A stretch of DNA of 64,000 bases, from NCBI GenBank assembly GCA_017792365.1, contig CP051229.1:2914001-2978000 (forward strand), read 5' to 3'. The stretch's first letter is position 1. Every line of letters starts with the position of its first letter. Under the pieces are notes generated by a model. It was not told the origin of the DNA. It ran no database searches and was given only the letters and a program-made list of their open reading frames with translations. The translations under genes were made by a program, and so were the position numbers. This DNA is from Hyphomonas sp. GTDB taxonomy: Bacteria > Pseudomonadota > Alphaproteobacteria > Caulobacterales > Hyphomonadaceae. Positions 45,118 through 54,319 of the stretch are shown here, in pieces.

Positions 45118-48100
45118 TCAGCCGCCGCGATCGTGACCCCAGCCGCCGCCGCCGGGCGTTCTGATCTCGATTGCATCTCCCGCATGCAGCTCGATTGCGC
45201 TGACGCCCGCGACCGCCTCGCGACGCCCGTCCGCGCGGATGACAAACTGCTCTCCTGTTGCGCCATCCGATCCGCCCGACAGGCCGAATGGTGCGATACG
45301 TCTAGAAGACGATACCAGCGAGACGGTGACGGGGGATAAAGCGCGCAGAACTCACCGCGCCGTCGCCGCCTTTGGTCTCACCGGCCCCTCCAGAGCCATG
45401 CCGGATCGAAAAGTCTTCGACGCGCAGGGGGTAGCGCAGTTCGAGGATCTCGGGGTCGGTGATCCGTGTGTTGGTCATGTGGGTGTGGACAGCAGGCGCG
45501 CCGGGGAAGGATGGTCCCGCGCCGGAGCCGCCGCAGATGGTCTCGTAGTACTGGAAGTCGGCGTTGCCGATCAGGAGGTTGTTCATCGTCCCCTGGCTGG
45601 CAGCGCAGGCGCCAAGTGCGCCCAGCAGGGCGTTGGTGACCGCCTGGCTGGTCTCGGTATTCCCGGCGACGACGGCGGCGCCCGGCTTTGGCGCCAGCAT
45701 GCACCCGTCCGGCGCGATGATCTCGATAGGTGCGAGACAGCCTTCGTTGAGCGGCAGGTCCTCGCCGACAAGGCAGCGGAAGGCGTAGAGCGTCGCTGCG
45801 CGCGTTACGGCCGGCGGGGCATTGAAATTGCCGGCGCGTTGCGGGCTGGTCCCGGTGAAGTCGACCGTGACGGAACGGGCCGCACGGTCGGGACGGACCG
45901 ACACTTCGATGTGGGCGCTGTCGTCGAGTTCGAGCCGGTAGGCGCCTTCACCGAGCCGGTCGATGACGCGGCGGATGCTTTCCTCGGCATTTGCCTTGAT
46001 GTGATCCATGTAGGCGGCGACGCCGTCCCAACCATACTTGTCGACGAGCATCGCCAGCTCGCGGGCGCCGGTCTCGTTTGCGGCGGCCTGCGCCTTGATG
46101 TCCGACACGTTGACGTCAGGGCTGCGCGCCGGATAGCGCGCCGACGCGAGTAGGGTGCGAAATTCGTCTTCAAGGAATTCGCCGCCGTCGATGATCAGGA
46201 AGTCGTCGATGACGACGCCTTCTTCTTCTAGCGTTGTCGAATCCGGAGGGGTAGAGCCGGGGGCCTTGCCGCCGATGTCGGAATGGTGGCCGCGATTGGC
46301 GACGAAGAAGCGCAGCGTCTTGCCGTCGTCTCCGAAGACCGGCGCGATCAGCGTGACGTCCGGCAGGTGGGTGCCGCCGTTGAACGGGTTGTTGAGGGCG
46401 ATCATGTCGCCGGGCTTGAGGCTTGCGCCACGGCTGCGCAGGACGGTGCGGACGCTTTCGCCCATTGCGCCGAGATGGACGGGGACATGCGGCGCATTGG
46501 CGATGAGGTCGCCGCGCGCATCGAATACGGCGCAGGAGAAATCGAGGCGCTCCTTCATGTTCACGCTGGTCGAAGTGTTGCGCAGGACAACGCCCATCCG
46601 TTCCGCGACGCCCATGAAGAGGTTGTTGAACAATTCCAGCAGGACCGGGTCGGGCGCGGCATCCGCAGCGATCTGCGAGGAGGGCGGCGCATCGGTGCGG
46701 GTGAGGATGAGTTCGCCATGGGCTGCGACCTCTGCCCGCCAGCCGGGTTCGATGATGGTGGTCGCGATCGCTTCTGTGATGAGGGCTGGGCCGGCGATGG
46801 TGTGCCCGGCGCGCAGGTCGGCGCCGCGGAATACCTGGGCCGCAAGGCGCGCGCCGTCGCGCCAGAAGGTGACGCGGTCGATCTCGGCGGGCGGGGCGGT
46901 TGCGGGGGCGAGCGCCGGGAGATCGATGGTGTCGCCGGGGGCGGTCGCGGTGACGCTGAGGCCTTCGAGGGTGAGGGCGCGGCCGGGCGTCGAGAAACCA
47001 AACTGGCGTTTGTGCGCCTCATCGAACCTGGCGGCGAGTTCGTCAGCGTCTCCGAAGGGGAGGCGGATGGCGGTGTCCGTTCCCGTATAGCGCAGCGACG
47101 CAAAGCGGGCGGCCTGCGCCGCCGATGTCCCGTCGCGCAGCTGGGCGCGCGCTTCCTGTTCCAGCCGGTCGAGGGTCGACGAGGCGTCATCGGCGGTAAG
47201 ATCCCCAAGCGGCGCTTCGATCGCCTGCTGACGGATGGCGGTCTGGTCGGCGAGGCCGATGCCGCAGGCCGAGAGGACGCCCGCGAAGGGATGGATCAGC
47301 GCCCGGCGCATGCCGAGCTCGTCGGCGACGCGGCAGGCGTGTTGTCCGGCAGCGCCGCCAAAGCACTGCAGGGTGAAGTCGCGGACGTCGCGGCCCTTTT
47401 CCAGCGTGATCGTGCGGATCGCCTGGGCCATGTTGGCGACGGCCACCCGGATGAACCCTTCAGCCACGTCTTCCGGGCCCTTCGCATCTCCAGTCTCGGC
47501 GCTGATGCGCGCGGCCAGCGCGGTGAACAGCGCACTCACGCGGCTGGCGTCGAGCGGCTGGTCGGCCCTAGTCCCGAAGATCGACGGAAAGTGCGCCGGC
47601 TGTAGATTGCCCAGCATGACGTTGGCGTCAGTTACGGTGAGCGGGCCGCCGCGCCGGTAGCAGGCGGGACCCGGATCCGCGCCGGCGCTGTCAGGTCCGG
47701 CAATATAGCGCGCGCCGTCGAAGGCGAGGATAGATCCGCCGCCGGCGGCGACGGTGTGGATCGAAAGCGTCGGCGCGCGGCAGGGGAGCCCTGCGATCTC
47801 GATCTCGTCGTCGCGCTCGAAGCTTCCGGCGTAGAGCGAGACGTCGGTCGACGTGCCGCCCATGTCGAAGCCGACGATGTTCTCGATGCCGATGGCGGCA
47901 GCCGTCCGAACCGCGCCGACCACGCCGCCGGCCGGGCCGGACACGATGGCGTCGCGCCCGTGAAAGTCACTTGCGGCGACAAGGCCGCCGCTGGACTGCA
48001 TGAAGTCGAGCTGCGTGTCGCCGAGATTGCTTGCGACTGAATCTACATACTTCCGCAGGACCGGGGATAGATAGGCGTCGATCACGCTGGTGCCTGCGCG

Positions 48101-48712
48101 GCCGAGGAGGCCGACCTGCGGATTGGCTTCCGAGCTTAGCGTGACCTGTGCGAAGCCGGCCTCGCGGGCGAGGGCGGCGACCTCCTGTTCCTGCTGCGGA
48201 TGCTTCCATGCATTGACCAGCGCGATGGCGCAGGCCTCGACGCCACTGGCGTGGGCGGCTTTCAGCGCCGACAGGACGGCGGTCTTGTCGAGCGGTGTAA
48301 GGGTCGCGCCGGAAAGATCGATGCGCGCATCGATCTCCAGCGTGTCGGTGTGGACGGGCGGCGGGCGCTCGATGGCGAGGTCGAAGAGCTTCGGGCGGGC
48401 CTGGTGGCCGATGGTCAGGAGATCGCCGAAGCCTTTGGTGACGACGAACAGTGTGGGCGCGCCCTTGCGTTCGAGGAGGGCGTTGGTTGCGACCGTGGTG
48501 CCCATCTTGACGTAATCGATGGCGTCAAACGGGATGGGCGCGCCATCGGCAAGGCTCATTGCTTCGCGGATGCCGGCGATGGCGGCGTCGGCATAGCGCT
48601 CGGGGTTCTCGCTCAGGAGCTTCAGCGTGGCGACGCCGCCGTCCGGCGACCAGGCGATAACGTCGGTGAACGTGCCGCCGCGATCGATCCAGAAACGCCA
48701 GCCTTGAGGCAA
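45118..48712 (-). CDS. 5-oxoprolinase (HyuA-HyuB fusion), one frame break near the 3' end
   Basis: About 1197 residues if repaired, TTG start behind GGAGG. The N-terminal hydantoinase A part has FWIDRGGTFTDVIA and GTTVATNALLERKG plus the ATPase motif GFDMGGTSTDVS. The HyuB part has NPFNGGTHLPDVTLI and NRGHHSDIGG. Near a run of five G (45331-45335) the frame ends early as RHRLAGIVF, but the next frame continues VTVSLVSSSRRIAPFGLSGG and ends EIRTPGGGGWG before a TGA at 45118, the normal C-terminus. An extra base in the run explains it. It would open 5-oxoproline to glutamate with ATP, or cleave a related hydantoin. Confidence 0.9.
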
Positions 48713-48721
48713 GGGGGCCTC

Positions 48722-49390
48722 CTAGTTGAAGGCGCGCCAGGCGACGGCGACCGCGATGACGACGCCCAGCGCCAGACGCCACAGGGGCGCGGCCTTGACC
48801 GGCTCCGGCGCGGTACCCTCGGGCGCCTTGCGGCTGCCGGTGATCATCGGCCCGATCAGGTTGGTGCGCCGGACGAGATGATAGAAGGCGATGGCGGCAA
48901 GGTGGAGGCCGATCAGGACGAGCAGCACGTTGAACATCGTATCGTGCAGGTCGGCGGCTTCGCGGCCCGTGTCGAAATCGACGTAGCGCGACAGGGGGCC
49001 GGATTCCATGCCGTCGACGTCGACCGCGAACAGGCCGAGGCCAACCTGCGCGGCCAGCACCAGCAGCATCGCGAGGACGCTGAGGCCGCCGAGCGGGTTG
49101 TGGCCGACGCTTGGCGTATGCTCAGGGCGGAACAGACCGCGCAGATAGGCGATGATCGAGCCGGGCCACTTGATGAAGTGGGTGAACTGCGCGGTGCGCG
49201 TGCCGGCAAAGCCCCAGTAGACGCGGAAGACCAGAAGGCCGAGCATGATCTGGCCGAGCTGGTAGTGCAGCGCCATTTCACGCTGTTCGGCGGTCCACCA
49301 CAGGCCGGCGATCAGGATCACCAGCGCCCAGTGAAACAGGCGGGTCGGCCAGTCCCAGATGAACTGGCGGGTCTGGCCGACCGCGCTCAT
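48722..49390 (-). CDS. Cytochrome b561-family membrane protein
   Basis: 222 residues with four to five membrane helices. WDWPTRLFHWALVILIAG and the later HDTMFNVLLVLIGLHLAAIAFYHLV carry the His residues expected to bind b-type haem in this family (Ni-hydrogenase/b561 type). It starts 3 nt after the cytochrome c' gene and ends 10 nt before the 5-oxoprolinase start. It probably accepts electrons from or passes them to the periplasmic cytochrome, linking to the quinone pool. Confidence 0.9.
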   Translation of the reverse strand: MSAVGQTRQFIWDWPTRLFHWALVILIAGLWWTAEQREMALHYQLGQIMLGLLVFRVYWGFAGTRTAQFTHFIKWPGSIIAYLRGLFRPEHTPSVGHNPLGGLSVLAMLLVLAAQVGLGLFAVDVDGMESGPLSRYVDFDTGREAADLHDTMFNVLLVLIGLHLAAIAFYHLVRRTNLIGPMITGSRKAPEGTAPEPVKAAPLWRLALGVVIAVAVAWRAFN

Positions 49391-49393
49391 GCT

Positions 49394-49918
49394 CTAGTTC
49401 GTGTCCAGGCGGAACTGGTCGTGGCAGTTCTTGCAGGCGCCGCCGAGGCTGGGCAGGCCGGCGCGGATGTCGTCGACATTGCGCGTGACGGCGACGGCCT
49501 CGAAGCCGTCCGCCTCGTTCTGGAAGCGGGCGACGGCGTTGGCGAAATCGTCCGGCGATTCCCAGATGTTCGCGAGCGCCTCGGTTTCGATGCCGCTGTC
49601 GGGCCCGGTGCCGGCCGGGAACCAGTCGCCGATATTCATCGAATGGCCTTCGATGGTCTGGGCCGAGGCGTAGATGGCGTCGACGTCCGGCGCTTCAAGC
49701 TTGAGCTGGTCGGAGATGGTCTTCATCGCCGCGCCCATCTCCTTGAGGTTTTCCTGCCGCGTCTCGATGGTGGCGCGGACCGACATGCCGTTGTCGAGGA
49801 CCATCGAGCCGGTGTCGTCTGCGGCGGGATGGGTGGCTGCGGTCTCCTCGCCAGCTTCGCACGCGGCCAGAGCCAGCGGCGCGGCGATGGCGCACAGGTA
49901 AACAGACAGGCGTTTCAT
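49394..49918 (-). CDS. Cytochrome c'-type lipoprotein
   Basis: 174 residues. The signal sequence ends in a lipobox (LALAAC, Cys at about 19), so the protein is a periplasmic lipoprotein. The haem site CKNCH is close to the C-terminus, after a four-helix-bundle-like region, as in class II cytochromes c (c'). It has a Met in the first helix region (MGAAMKTI) that could be an axial ligand. First gene of an operon with cytochrome b561 and 5-oxoprolinase. A role in electron transfer or gas (NO) binding is typical. Confidence 0.88.
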   Translation of the reverse strand: MKRLSVYLCAIAAPLALAACEAGEETAATHPAADDTGSMVLDNGMSVRATIETRQENLKEMGAAMKTISDQLKLEAPDVDAIYASAQTIEGHSMNIGDWFPAGTGPDSGIETEALANIWESPDDFANAVARFQNEADGFEAVAVTRNVDDIRAGLPSLGGACKNCHDQFRLDTN

Positions 49919-49992
49919 CAGAAGTCCCTCTCCCTGACGGCGGCGAAGCGCCGCCCAGAAGCGCGGAAGCTAGTCAGGCGAGGGCGAGATCG

Positions 49993-50832
49993 TCAATTGT
50001 CTTCCGGGAGCGAACTTGGCTCTGCATCCGGATCCTTCTGCTCTGCCGTCGCTTCTCCGGTGTGGCGCAGCTCCATCACACCTTCGTCAACAAGGATGCG
50101 CCAGGCGTCTTCGGGCGTGTCGGCGAAGGCGAAGAGGTCGAGATCCTGCGGCGCGATCGTGCCGTATTCGACGAGCGCATCGAAATTGATGACCTTCGTC
50201 CAGAACGCCTTGTCGAACAGCACGACCGGGATGGGCGGCGCCTTCCCGGTCTGGCGGAGGGTGAGCAGCTCGAACAACTCGTCCAGCGTGCCGAAGCCGC
50301 CGGGAAAGACGACGAGCGCGTTTGCGCGCATGGCGAAGTGCATCTTCCGCATCGCGAAATAGTGGAAGAGGAAGGTCAGGTCCGGCGTTGAGTAGGCGTT
50401 CGGCTCCTGCTCGTGCTCGAGGATGATGTTGTAGCCGATCGACGGGGCGCCGACGTCGGCTGCGCCGCGGTTGGCGGCCTCCATGATGCCGGGACCGCCG
50501 CCGGTGGCGATGACATTGTCGCGCGGGTGCTGGTTGGCGAGGAGCGAGCCGCCTTCCTTCGCGGCGATCTGTGCGAACTTGCGCGCGGCGGCGTACCAGC
50601 GATGGCTGTCCTCGCCGGGTTCCGGGGCGGAGCGGGCCGAGCCGAAGACGACGATGGTGGAGCGCACCGCCCACTTGCGCTGGAGCTCTTCGGCCTTGGC
50701 GTATTCCAGCTGGAAGCGCACGCCGCGCATGGAATCGCCGAGCAGGAAGGTTTCATCGAGCGCCGGCAGGATATAGGCGGAGGACGCCTGCTGTTCGCTG
50801 TTGGGCTTTGGTTTTGCTGGTTTTCTTGTCAT
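49993..50832 (-). CDS. LOG-family (TIGR00730) nucleotide 5'-monophosphate phosphoribohydrolase
   Basis: A 279-residue Rossmann-like protein. The signature motifs GGGPGIMEAANRGA and PGGFGTLDELFE define the lysine-decarboxylase-like/LOG family, which cleaves the glycosidic bond of nucleoside monophosphates, including cytokinin ribotides. It is longer than small LOGs (about 180-200) because of N- and C-terminal extensions, as in the larger group also present in proteobacteria. No operon partner. Confidence 0.88.
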   Translation of the reverse strand: MTRKPAKPKPNSEQQASSAYILPALDETFLLGDSMRGVRFQLEYAKAEELQRKWAVRSTIVVFGSARSAPEPGEDSHRWYAAARKFAQIAAKEGGSLLANQHPRDNVIATGGGPGIMEAANRGAADVGAPSIGYNIILEHEQEPNAYSTPDLTFLFHYFAMRKMHFAMRANALVVFPGGFGTLDELFELLTLRQTGKAPPIPVVLFDKAFWTKVINFDALVEYGTIAPQDLDLFAFADTPEDAWRILVDEGVMELRHTGEATAEQKDPDAEPSSLPEDN

Positions 50833-50926
50833 TCTCCAGTGATAGCCGATCTGGCTGGCGAGGCCTACCTGCCCACTGCCCCGGGAGGCGGGATAACTTG
50901 GATCAATTCGGCCATCCGGGCGTTAG

Positions 50927-51211
50927 ATGGCCATGACCAGACCCAAGGATTTCCCGTTTCTCGTCGGCGTCCTGCTGCTTGCAGCGCCTGCCTTGTTCTA
51001 TGTTCTCGACCGCACAGGCGCCCTGCCGCCGACGATCGATCCGCTGAGCTGGTCGATTGCGGTGGCCGCTTTAGGTATTGGCCTGGTGGCGTACGGGGCG
51101 CGGGATTCAGTGCGCCGGCAGGTGTTGTTCAGCCTTGGCGGGCTGGCGGCGGTCGGCGGGCAGATCGTCGCGATCGCGCTGCTGGCGATGTATTCGGCCG
51201 ACATGGTCTAG
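50927..51211 (+). CDS. Small membrane protein of unknown function
   Basis: 94 residues with three hydrophobic segments (FLVGVLLLAAPALFYVL, SIAVAALGIGLVAYGA, LAAVGGQIVAIALLAMY). ATG at 50927, with a second in-frame ATG two codons later. No family recognised. Divergent from the LOG gene. Coding character is good and no larger competing frame exists. Confidence 0.55.
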   Translation: MAMTRPKDFPFLVGVLLLAAPALFYVLDRTGALPPTIDPLSWSIAVAALGIGLVAYGARDSVRRQVLFSLGGLAAVGGQIVAIALLAMYSADMV

Positions 51212-51288
51212 GCGCGCGCCGGCGCCTCCGCGAGCGGGATGCTGGCGGAGCATGAAATCATCAATGTGAGAGTTGGGAGAAGTCGACG

Positions 51289-51783
51289 CTAGGGCGGCGC
51301 GGCGATGCGCGTTGGCGTGTGCGCGGGTGCGCGCCGGGTGGCGCAATGCCGGGCGGATGAGACGCCATCGCGGCGCGACCGCGCGCGTGCATAGATCTTG
51401 TAGCGCTTGCGCGAGAACCGCGAGCGGCGCGCAAGCGCGCGGAGGATGCGGGCGCGGCGCAGCGTACGGCGGCGCTCGATGATGATGCGATGAAGGGGGT
51501 GGAGGGCGCCCGGCCTGGCGCGGACGCCGAACTCCATCAGGCCGCCGCGCCAGATGACGTAGGCTTCGTGTGTCTCGGAAGAGATGTCGGTGCGCCCCGA
51601 TAGCGCGATGGCGCCCTTCAGGAGATGGGCGGCGAGCAGCGCTTCGGTTTCCGCGCACATCCGTTCGATTTCTGCGGCGCGATCCGGTTGAAGCAGCAGG
51701 CGTAGCATCAACGCGATCAGCGCCCGCACGCGTTGCAGCGTCGGGACGGATGGATCGAAGAGTGATGCGGCTGTGTTGGCCAT
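51289..51783 (-). CDS. Hypothetical protein, Arg-rich C-terminus
   Basis: 164 residues from an ATG. The first about 95 residues are helical (LQRVRALIALMLRLLLQ, AEIERMCAETEALLAAHLLKGAIAL) and look like a genuine small protein; the tail is strongly Arg-rich and may be low-complexity or nucleic-acid binding. No family recognised. Isolated, between two small unknown genes. Confidence 0.5.
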   Translation of the reverse strand: MANTAASLFDPSVPTLQRVRALIALMLRLLLQPDRAAEIERMCAETEALLAAHLLKGAIALSGRTDISSETHEAYVIWRGGLMEFGVRARPGALHPLHRIIIERRRTLRRARILRALARRSRFSRKRYKIYARARSRRDGVSSARHCATRRAPAHTPTRIAAPP

Positions 51784-51901
51784 CGCGGCAGTATGAGGGC
51801 GGCGCGAGGGGTGTGGGATAGTCTGGTGACAGATGGCAGGACCCGCGCTTGACTCACCGGGTCAGGTCAACAGCATGCAGCGTCCAACGAGGAGGATAGA
51901 C

Positions 51902-52330
51902 ATGCGGATAACCGGGTGCGCGGCGCTTGCAGCCGTTGCGGGTCTGCTGGCGGCGCCTGCCAGCGCGGATGTTGAGGTGAATATCAACAGCGAGGCCAGC
52001 TATGACCTGTCCCTGAAGTGCTACCGATATTACGACGTGGCGCAACAGATCGCCGGCGCGCGAGCGAGCGCAGCCGAGGAGGGCAGCGACGCTCAGAAGG
52101 ATCAGCAGCGCAACGCCCTGGCGAGCCAGATATTGAAGATGGCGTGGAACCAGCAGATCGACGCGACCAAGGGGGGCAAGACCAGCGAGCAGGTGGACGA
52201 GGATCTGGCTCAGGCTAGCTCCTCGATTGTCGCCGACGCCAACGCCGGACTTGGCGGCGATCCCGAAGCGTCGGCGCGATACGACGCGATTCGCGAGGAA
52301 TGCCGCCCTTCGGAGATCGTCACGGAGTGA
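51902..52330 (+). CDS. Small secreted protein of unknown function
   Basis: 142 residues from the ATG at 51902, behind GAGGAGGATAG. A clear signal peptide (CAALAAVAGLLAAPASA) precedes a mature protein beginning DVEVNIN with two Cys (LKCYRYY and EECRP) that may form a disulphide. The mature part is mostly helical and polar. No family recognised. Convergent with the DUF4386 gene. Confidence 0.65.
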   Translation: MRITGCAALAAVAGLLAAPASADVEVNINSEASYDLSLKCYRYYDVAQQIAGARASAAEEGSDAQKDQQRNALASQILKMAWNQQIDATKGGKTSEQVDEDLAQASSSIVADANAGLGGDPEASARYDAIREECRPSEIVTE

Positions 52331-52343
52331 TCCGTGGGCTGGA

Positions 52344-53003
52344 TCAGGCGCTGCGTTCAGTGGCGCGCACGCCGCGGATGAGGAGCCAGAGCGCGAAGGC
52401 CAGTTCGGCGAGGATGGTGATCGCGTAGGCGGGCGCGAAGGCGTCGTAGAGGGCGGGCGAGAGGATGCGCAGGTAGGCGCCCGCGAGGTAGACGAGGCCG
52501 GCTGCGCCAAGGCCGTAACCGAGGAGTGAGGGGAGGCCGGCGAGGCGGATCACCAGGATGGCGGTGATGAGCGAATTGATCCCGAAGAAGATGAGACCGA
52601 GGTCATAGCCGACAGCGGCGAGCATGAGGTCGTGGTGGGCCGAGATGATGTCGCCGCCGGCGCGGTAGGTGAGGAGGGCGGAGAGGTCGAACATGATCTT
52701 GCCGCCGATCAGCGCCGCCTGCATCAGCCGGAAGATCATCGCAGCGAGGGTGAGCGTTGCACCTGCGGGTTTGAGGATCTGGTAGAGCAGCACCGCGACG
52801 ACGACATCGGCGGCGAGCATCAGCGTGTCGGCGATTATGGCGAGCGGCAGGGCGTGGCCCGCGGCGGCGACGAGCTGTGCGGTGGTCTCGGCGTCCGGTC
52901 GCAGGAATTGTGTGCGCAGGACAAGTTCGGCGCTGAGGCCGAGGATGATGATCGCAAGATAGAATGCGCCCGCCGTGCGCGGGGCGGTGTGTGCTGTGCT
53001 CAT
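52344..53003 (-). CDS. DUF4386 integral membrane protein
   Basis: 219 residues with about six membrane helices. GAFYLAIIILGLSAELVLR at the start, ADVVVAVLLYQILKP in the middle and LPSLLGYGLGAAGLVYLAG towards the end match DUF4386, a family of unknown function found widely in bacteria. Single gene, convergent with the small secreted protein. Confidence 0.85.
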   Translation of the reverse strand: MSTAHTAPRTAGAFYLAIIILGLSAELVLRTQFLRPDAETTAQLVAAAGHALPLAIIADTLMLAADVVVAVLLYQILKPAGATLTLAAMIFRLMQAALIGGKIMFDLSALLTYRAGGDIISAHHDLMLAAVGYDLGLIFFGINSLITAILVIRLAGLPSLLGYGLGAAGLVYLAGAYLRILSPALYDAFAPAYAITILAELAFALWLLIRGVRATERSA

Positions 53004-53092
53004 GACCGGGCTCCCCGACGCCGTCTGCCCGGCAACCTAGCGGCGTCGGCGCAGGCGGCAAGGGTTAGTGGAGGCGGGATCGGGGGTTGGCG

Positions 53093-53842
53093 TCAGGTCT
53101 TCTGAAAGACGAAGACCTTTTCGCCCCGCATGAGGCCGTGGCGGATGACGTCTTCGCCCTCGGCGGTGATTTCCTTGGTCAGGTTGAAGCCGCCGGCGGC
53201 GACCCGGTCGCGGAAATCGGCGCCGTAATACCTGACATGGTCGGTCTGGCCGAAATGCACCACGCGATCTTCGCCCGAGGAGACGCGGTCGTTTTCGTAG
53301 GTTGTCTCCCAGCCTTCGACGATCGGGACCTGACAGACGAGGATGCCGCCTGGCCTGAGGACGCGCGACAGCTCGGCCGACGCCTTCACGTCATCGACAT
53401 GCTCCAGCACGTGGTCGGCGATGACGATGTCGAACCTGCCGTCGTCAAAATCGATGGCTTCGATGTTGAGGACAAGGTCTGCCTTCGCGTGTAGGTCTCC
53501 GGTGACGTAATTGTCGAACCGCTTGCGCAGGCGCTTTTCGATCATCGGCTCGGGGGCGAAGTGCAGGACCGATGCGCGCTCGTCGGCGAACTGGTCGATC
53601 TCGCCCCTGTCGATCGCCAGCATCAAGAGACGGTGACGCTCCAGCGAACGGCATTTCGGACAGCGTGCGTCCAGCCGGAACGGCCTGCCATAGCCCATGA
53701 AGAAGCCGCGATACTGGCAGATGTTGCATTCCCGCTTGGCGAGGGGCGTGACGCCGGATTTCATCTGGCGGAGATAGGCGATCTGCCGGCGCAGAGCGTC
53801 CGGTAGCGTTCGCTTGGCAATCCCCCTGACTAATTTCCGCAT
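53093..53842 (-). CDS. SAM-dependent methyltransferase with N-terminal zinc-like motif
   Basis: 249 residues from the ATG at 53842 (upstream open frame has no family character). An N-terminal treble-clef-like Cys cluster, CNICQYRG and CPKCRSLERHR, precedes a class I methyltransferase core: VLHFAPEPMIEKRL, DDGRFDIVIADHVLEHVDD and SRVLRPGGILVCQVP. This layout is common in methyltransferases linked to polysaccharide or lipid modification. The substrate is unknown. Single gene downstream of polA on the same strand. Confidence 0.85.
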   Translation of the reverse strand: MRKLVRGIAKRTLPDALRRQIAYLRQMKSGVTPLAKRECNICQYRGFFMGYGRPFRLDARCPKCRSLERHRLLMLAIDRGEIDQFADERASVLHFAPEPMIEKRLRKRFDNYVTGDLHAKADLVLNIEAIDFDDGRFDIVIADHVLEHVDDVKASAELSRVLRPGGILVCQVPIVEGWETTYENDRVSSGEDRVVHFGQTDHVRYYGADFRDRVAAGGFNLTKEITAEGEDVIRHGLMRGEKVFVFQKT

Positions 53843-54319
53843 CGTTTGGTTTTGTCTTTCGGAGCACGCATCCGGCGGGACGCCGGCGGCAGGAACAGGT
53901 AACGACGAACTACGCTTCAGAATACTTGGGAGCGCGACGAAGGCTGGCGGCGATCGAGGATCATGCCGCGCCCTCATCTGATCGCGACAACGTCTCTGCC
54001 GACAAGGCGGTCGGCGCGAACGGTCGGATCGATACGCTCGAATGGGCAAGAGGCGCCCGCATCCGTCCGTATACTGACGGACTGGCGAGCAGCTTTCGAC
54101 ACGCAGGTGCGATACTAGGAGCCTGCGGAGTTTCCATGGCGCTCTGGTCCAGCTGGCTCAACGACCGGAAAACCCTAGTCGCGACAACGATCAGCTGCAA
54201 GCTTGCACGGCCCGTGCCGCGCGGCTGGGCGCGCGGATGCCTGAAGTCGCGGCGGAACGCGCGGCGTGCGGCGCTATCATATGTTTGTTGCTATGTGCGA
54301 CGTTGGCGGCGTGAGGCGG
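53843..54319. other. Intergenic region downstream of polA with clustered palindromes
   Basis: About 475 bp without a convincing gene; open frames here have shadow-like, Arg-rich composition. A perfect 12-bp palindrome TGCAAGCTTGCA (54196-54207) overlaps an inverted repeat GCACGG-C-CCGTGC (54205-54217). The promoter of the methyltransferase gene must lie here. Confidence 0.45.

Noticed and set aside
46283-50362. Long plus-strand frames opposite 5-oxoprolinase and the cytochrome genes
   Set aside because: No family character; the minus-strand genes are certain.
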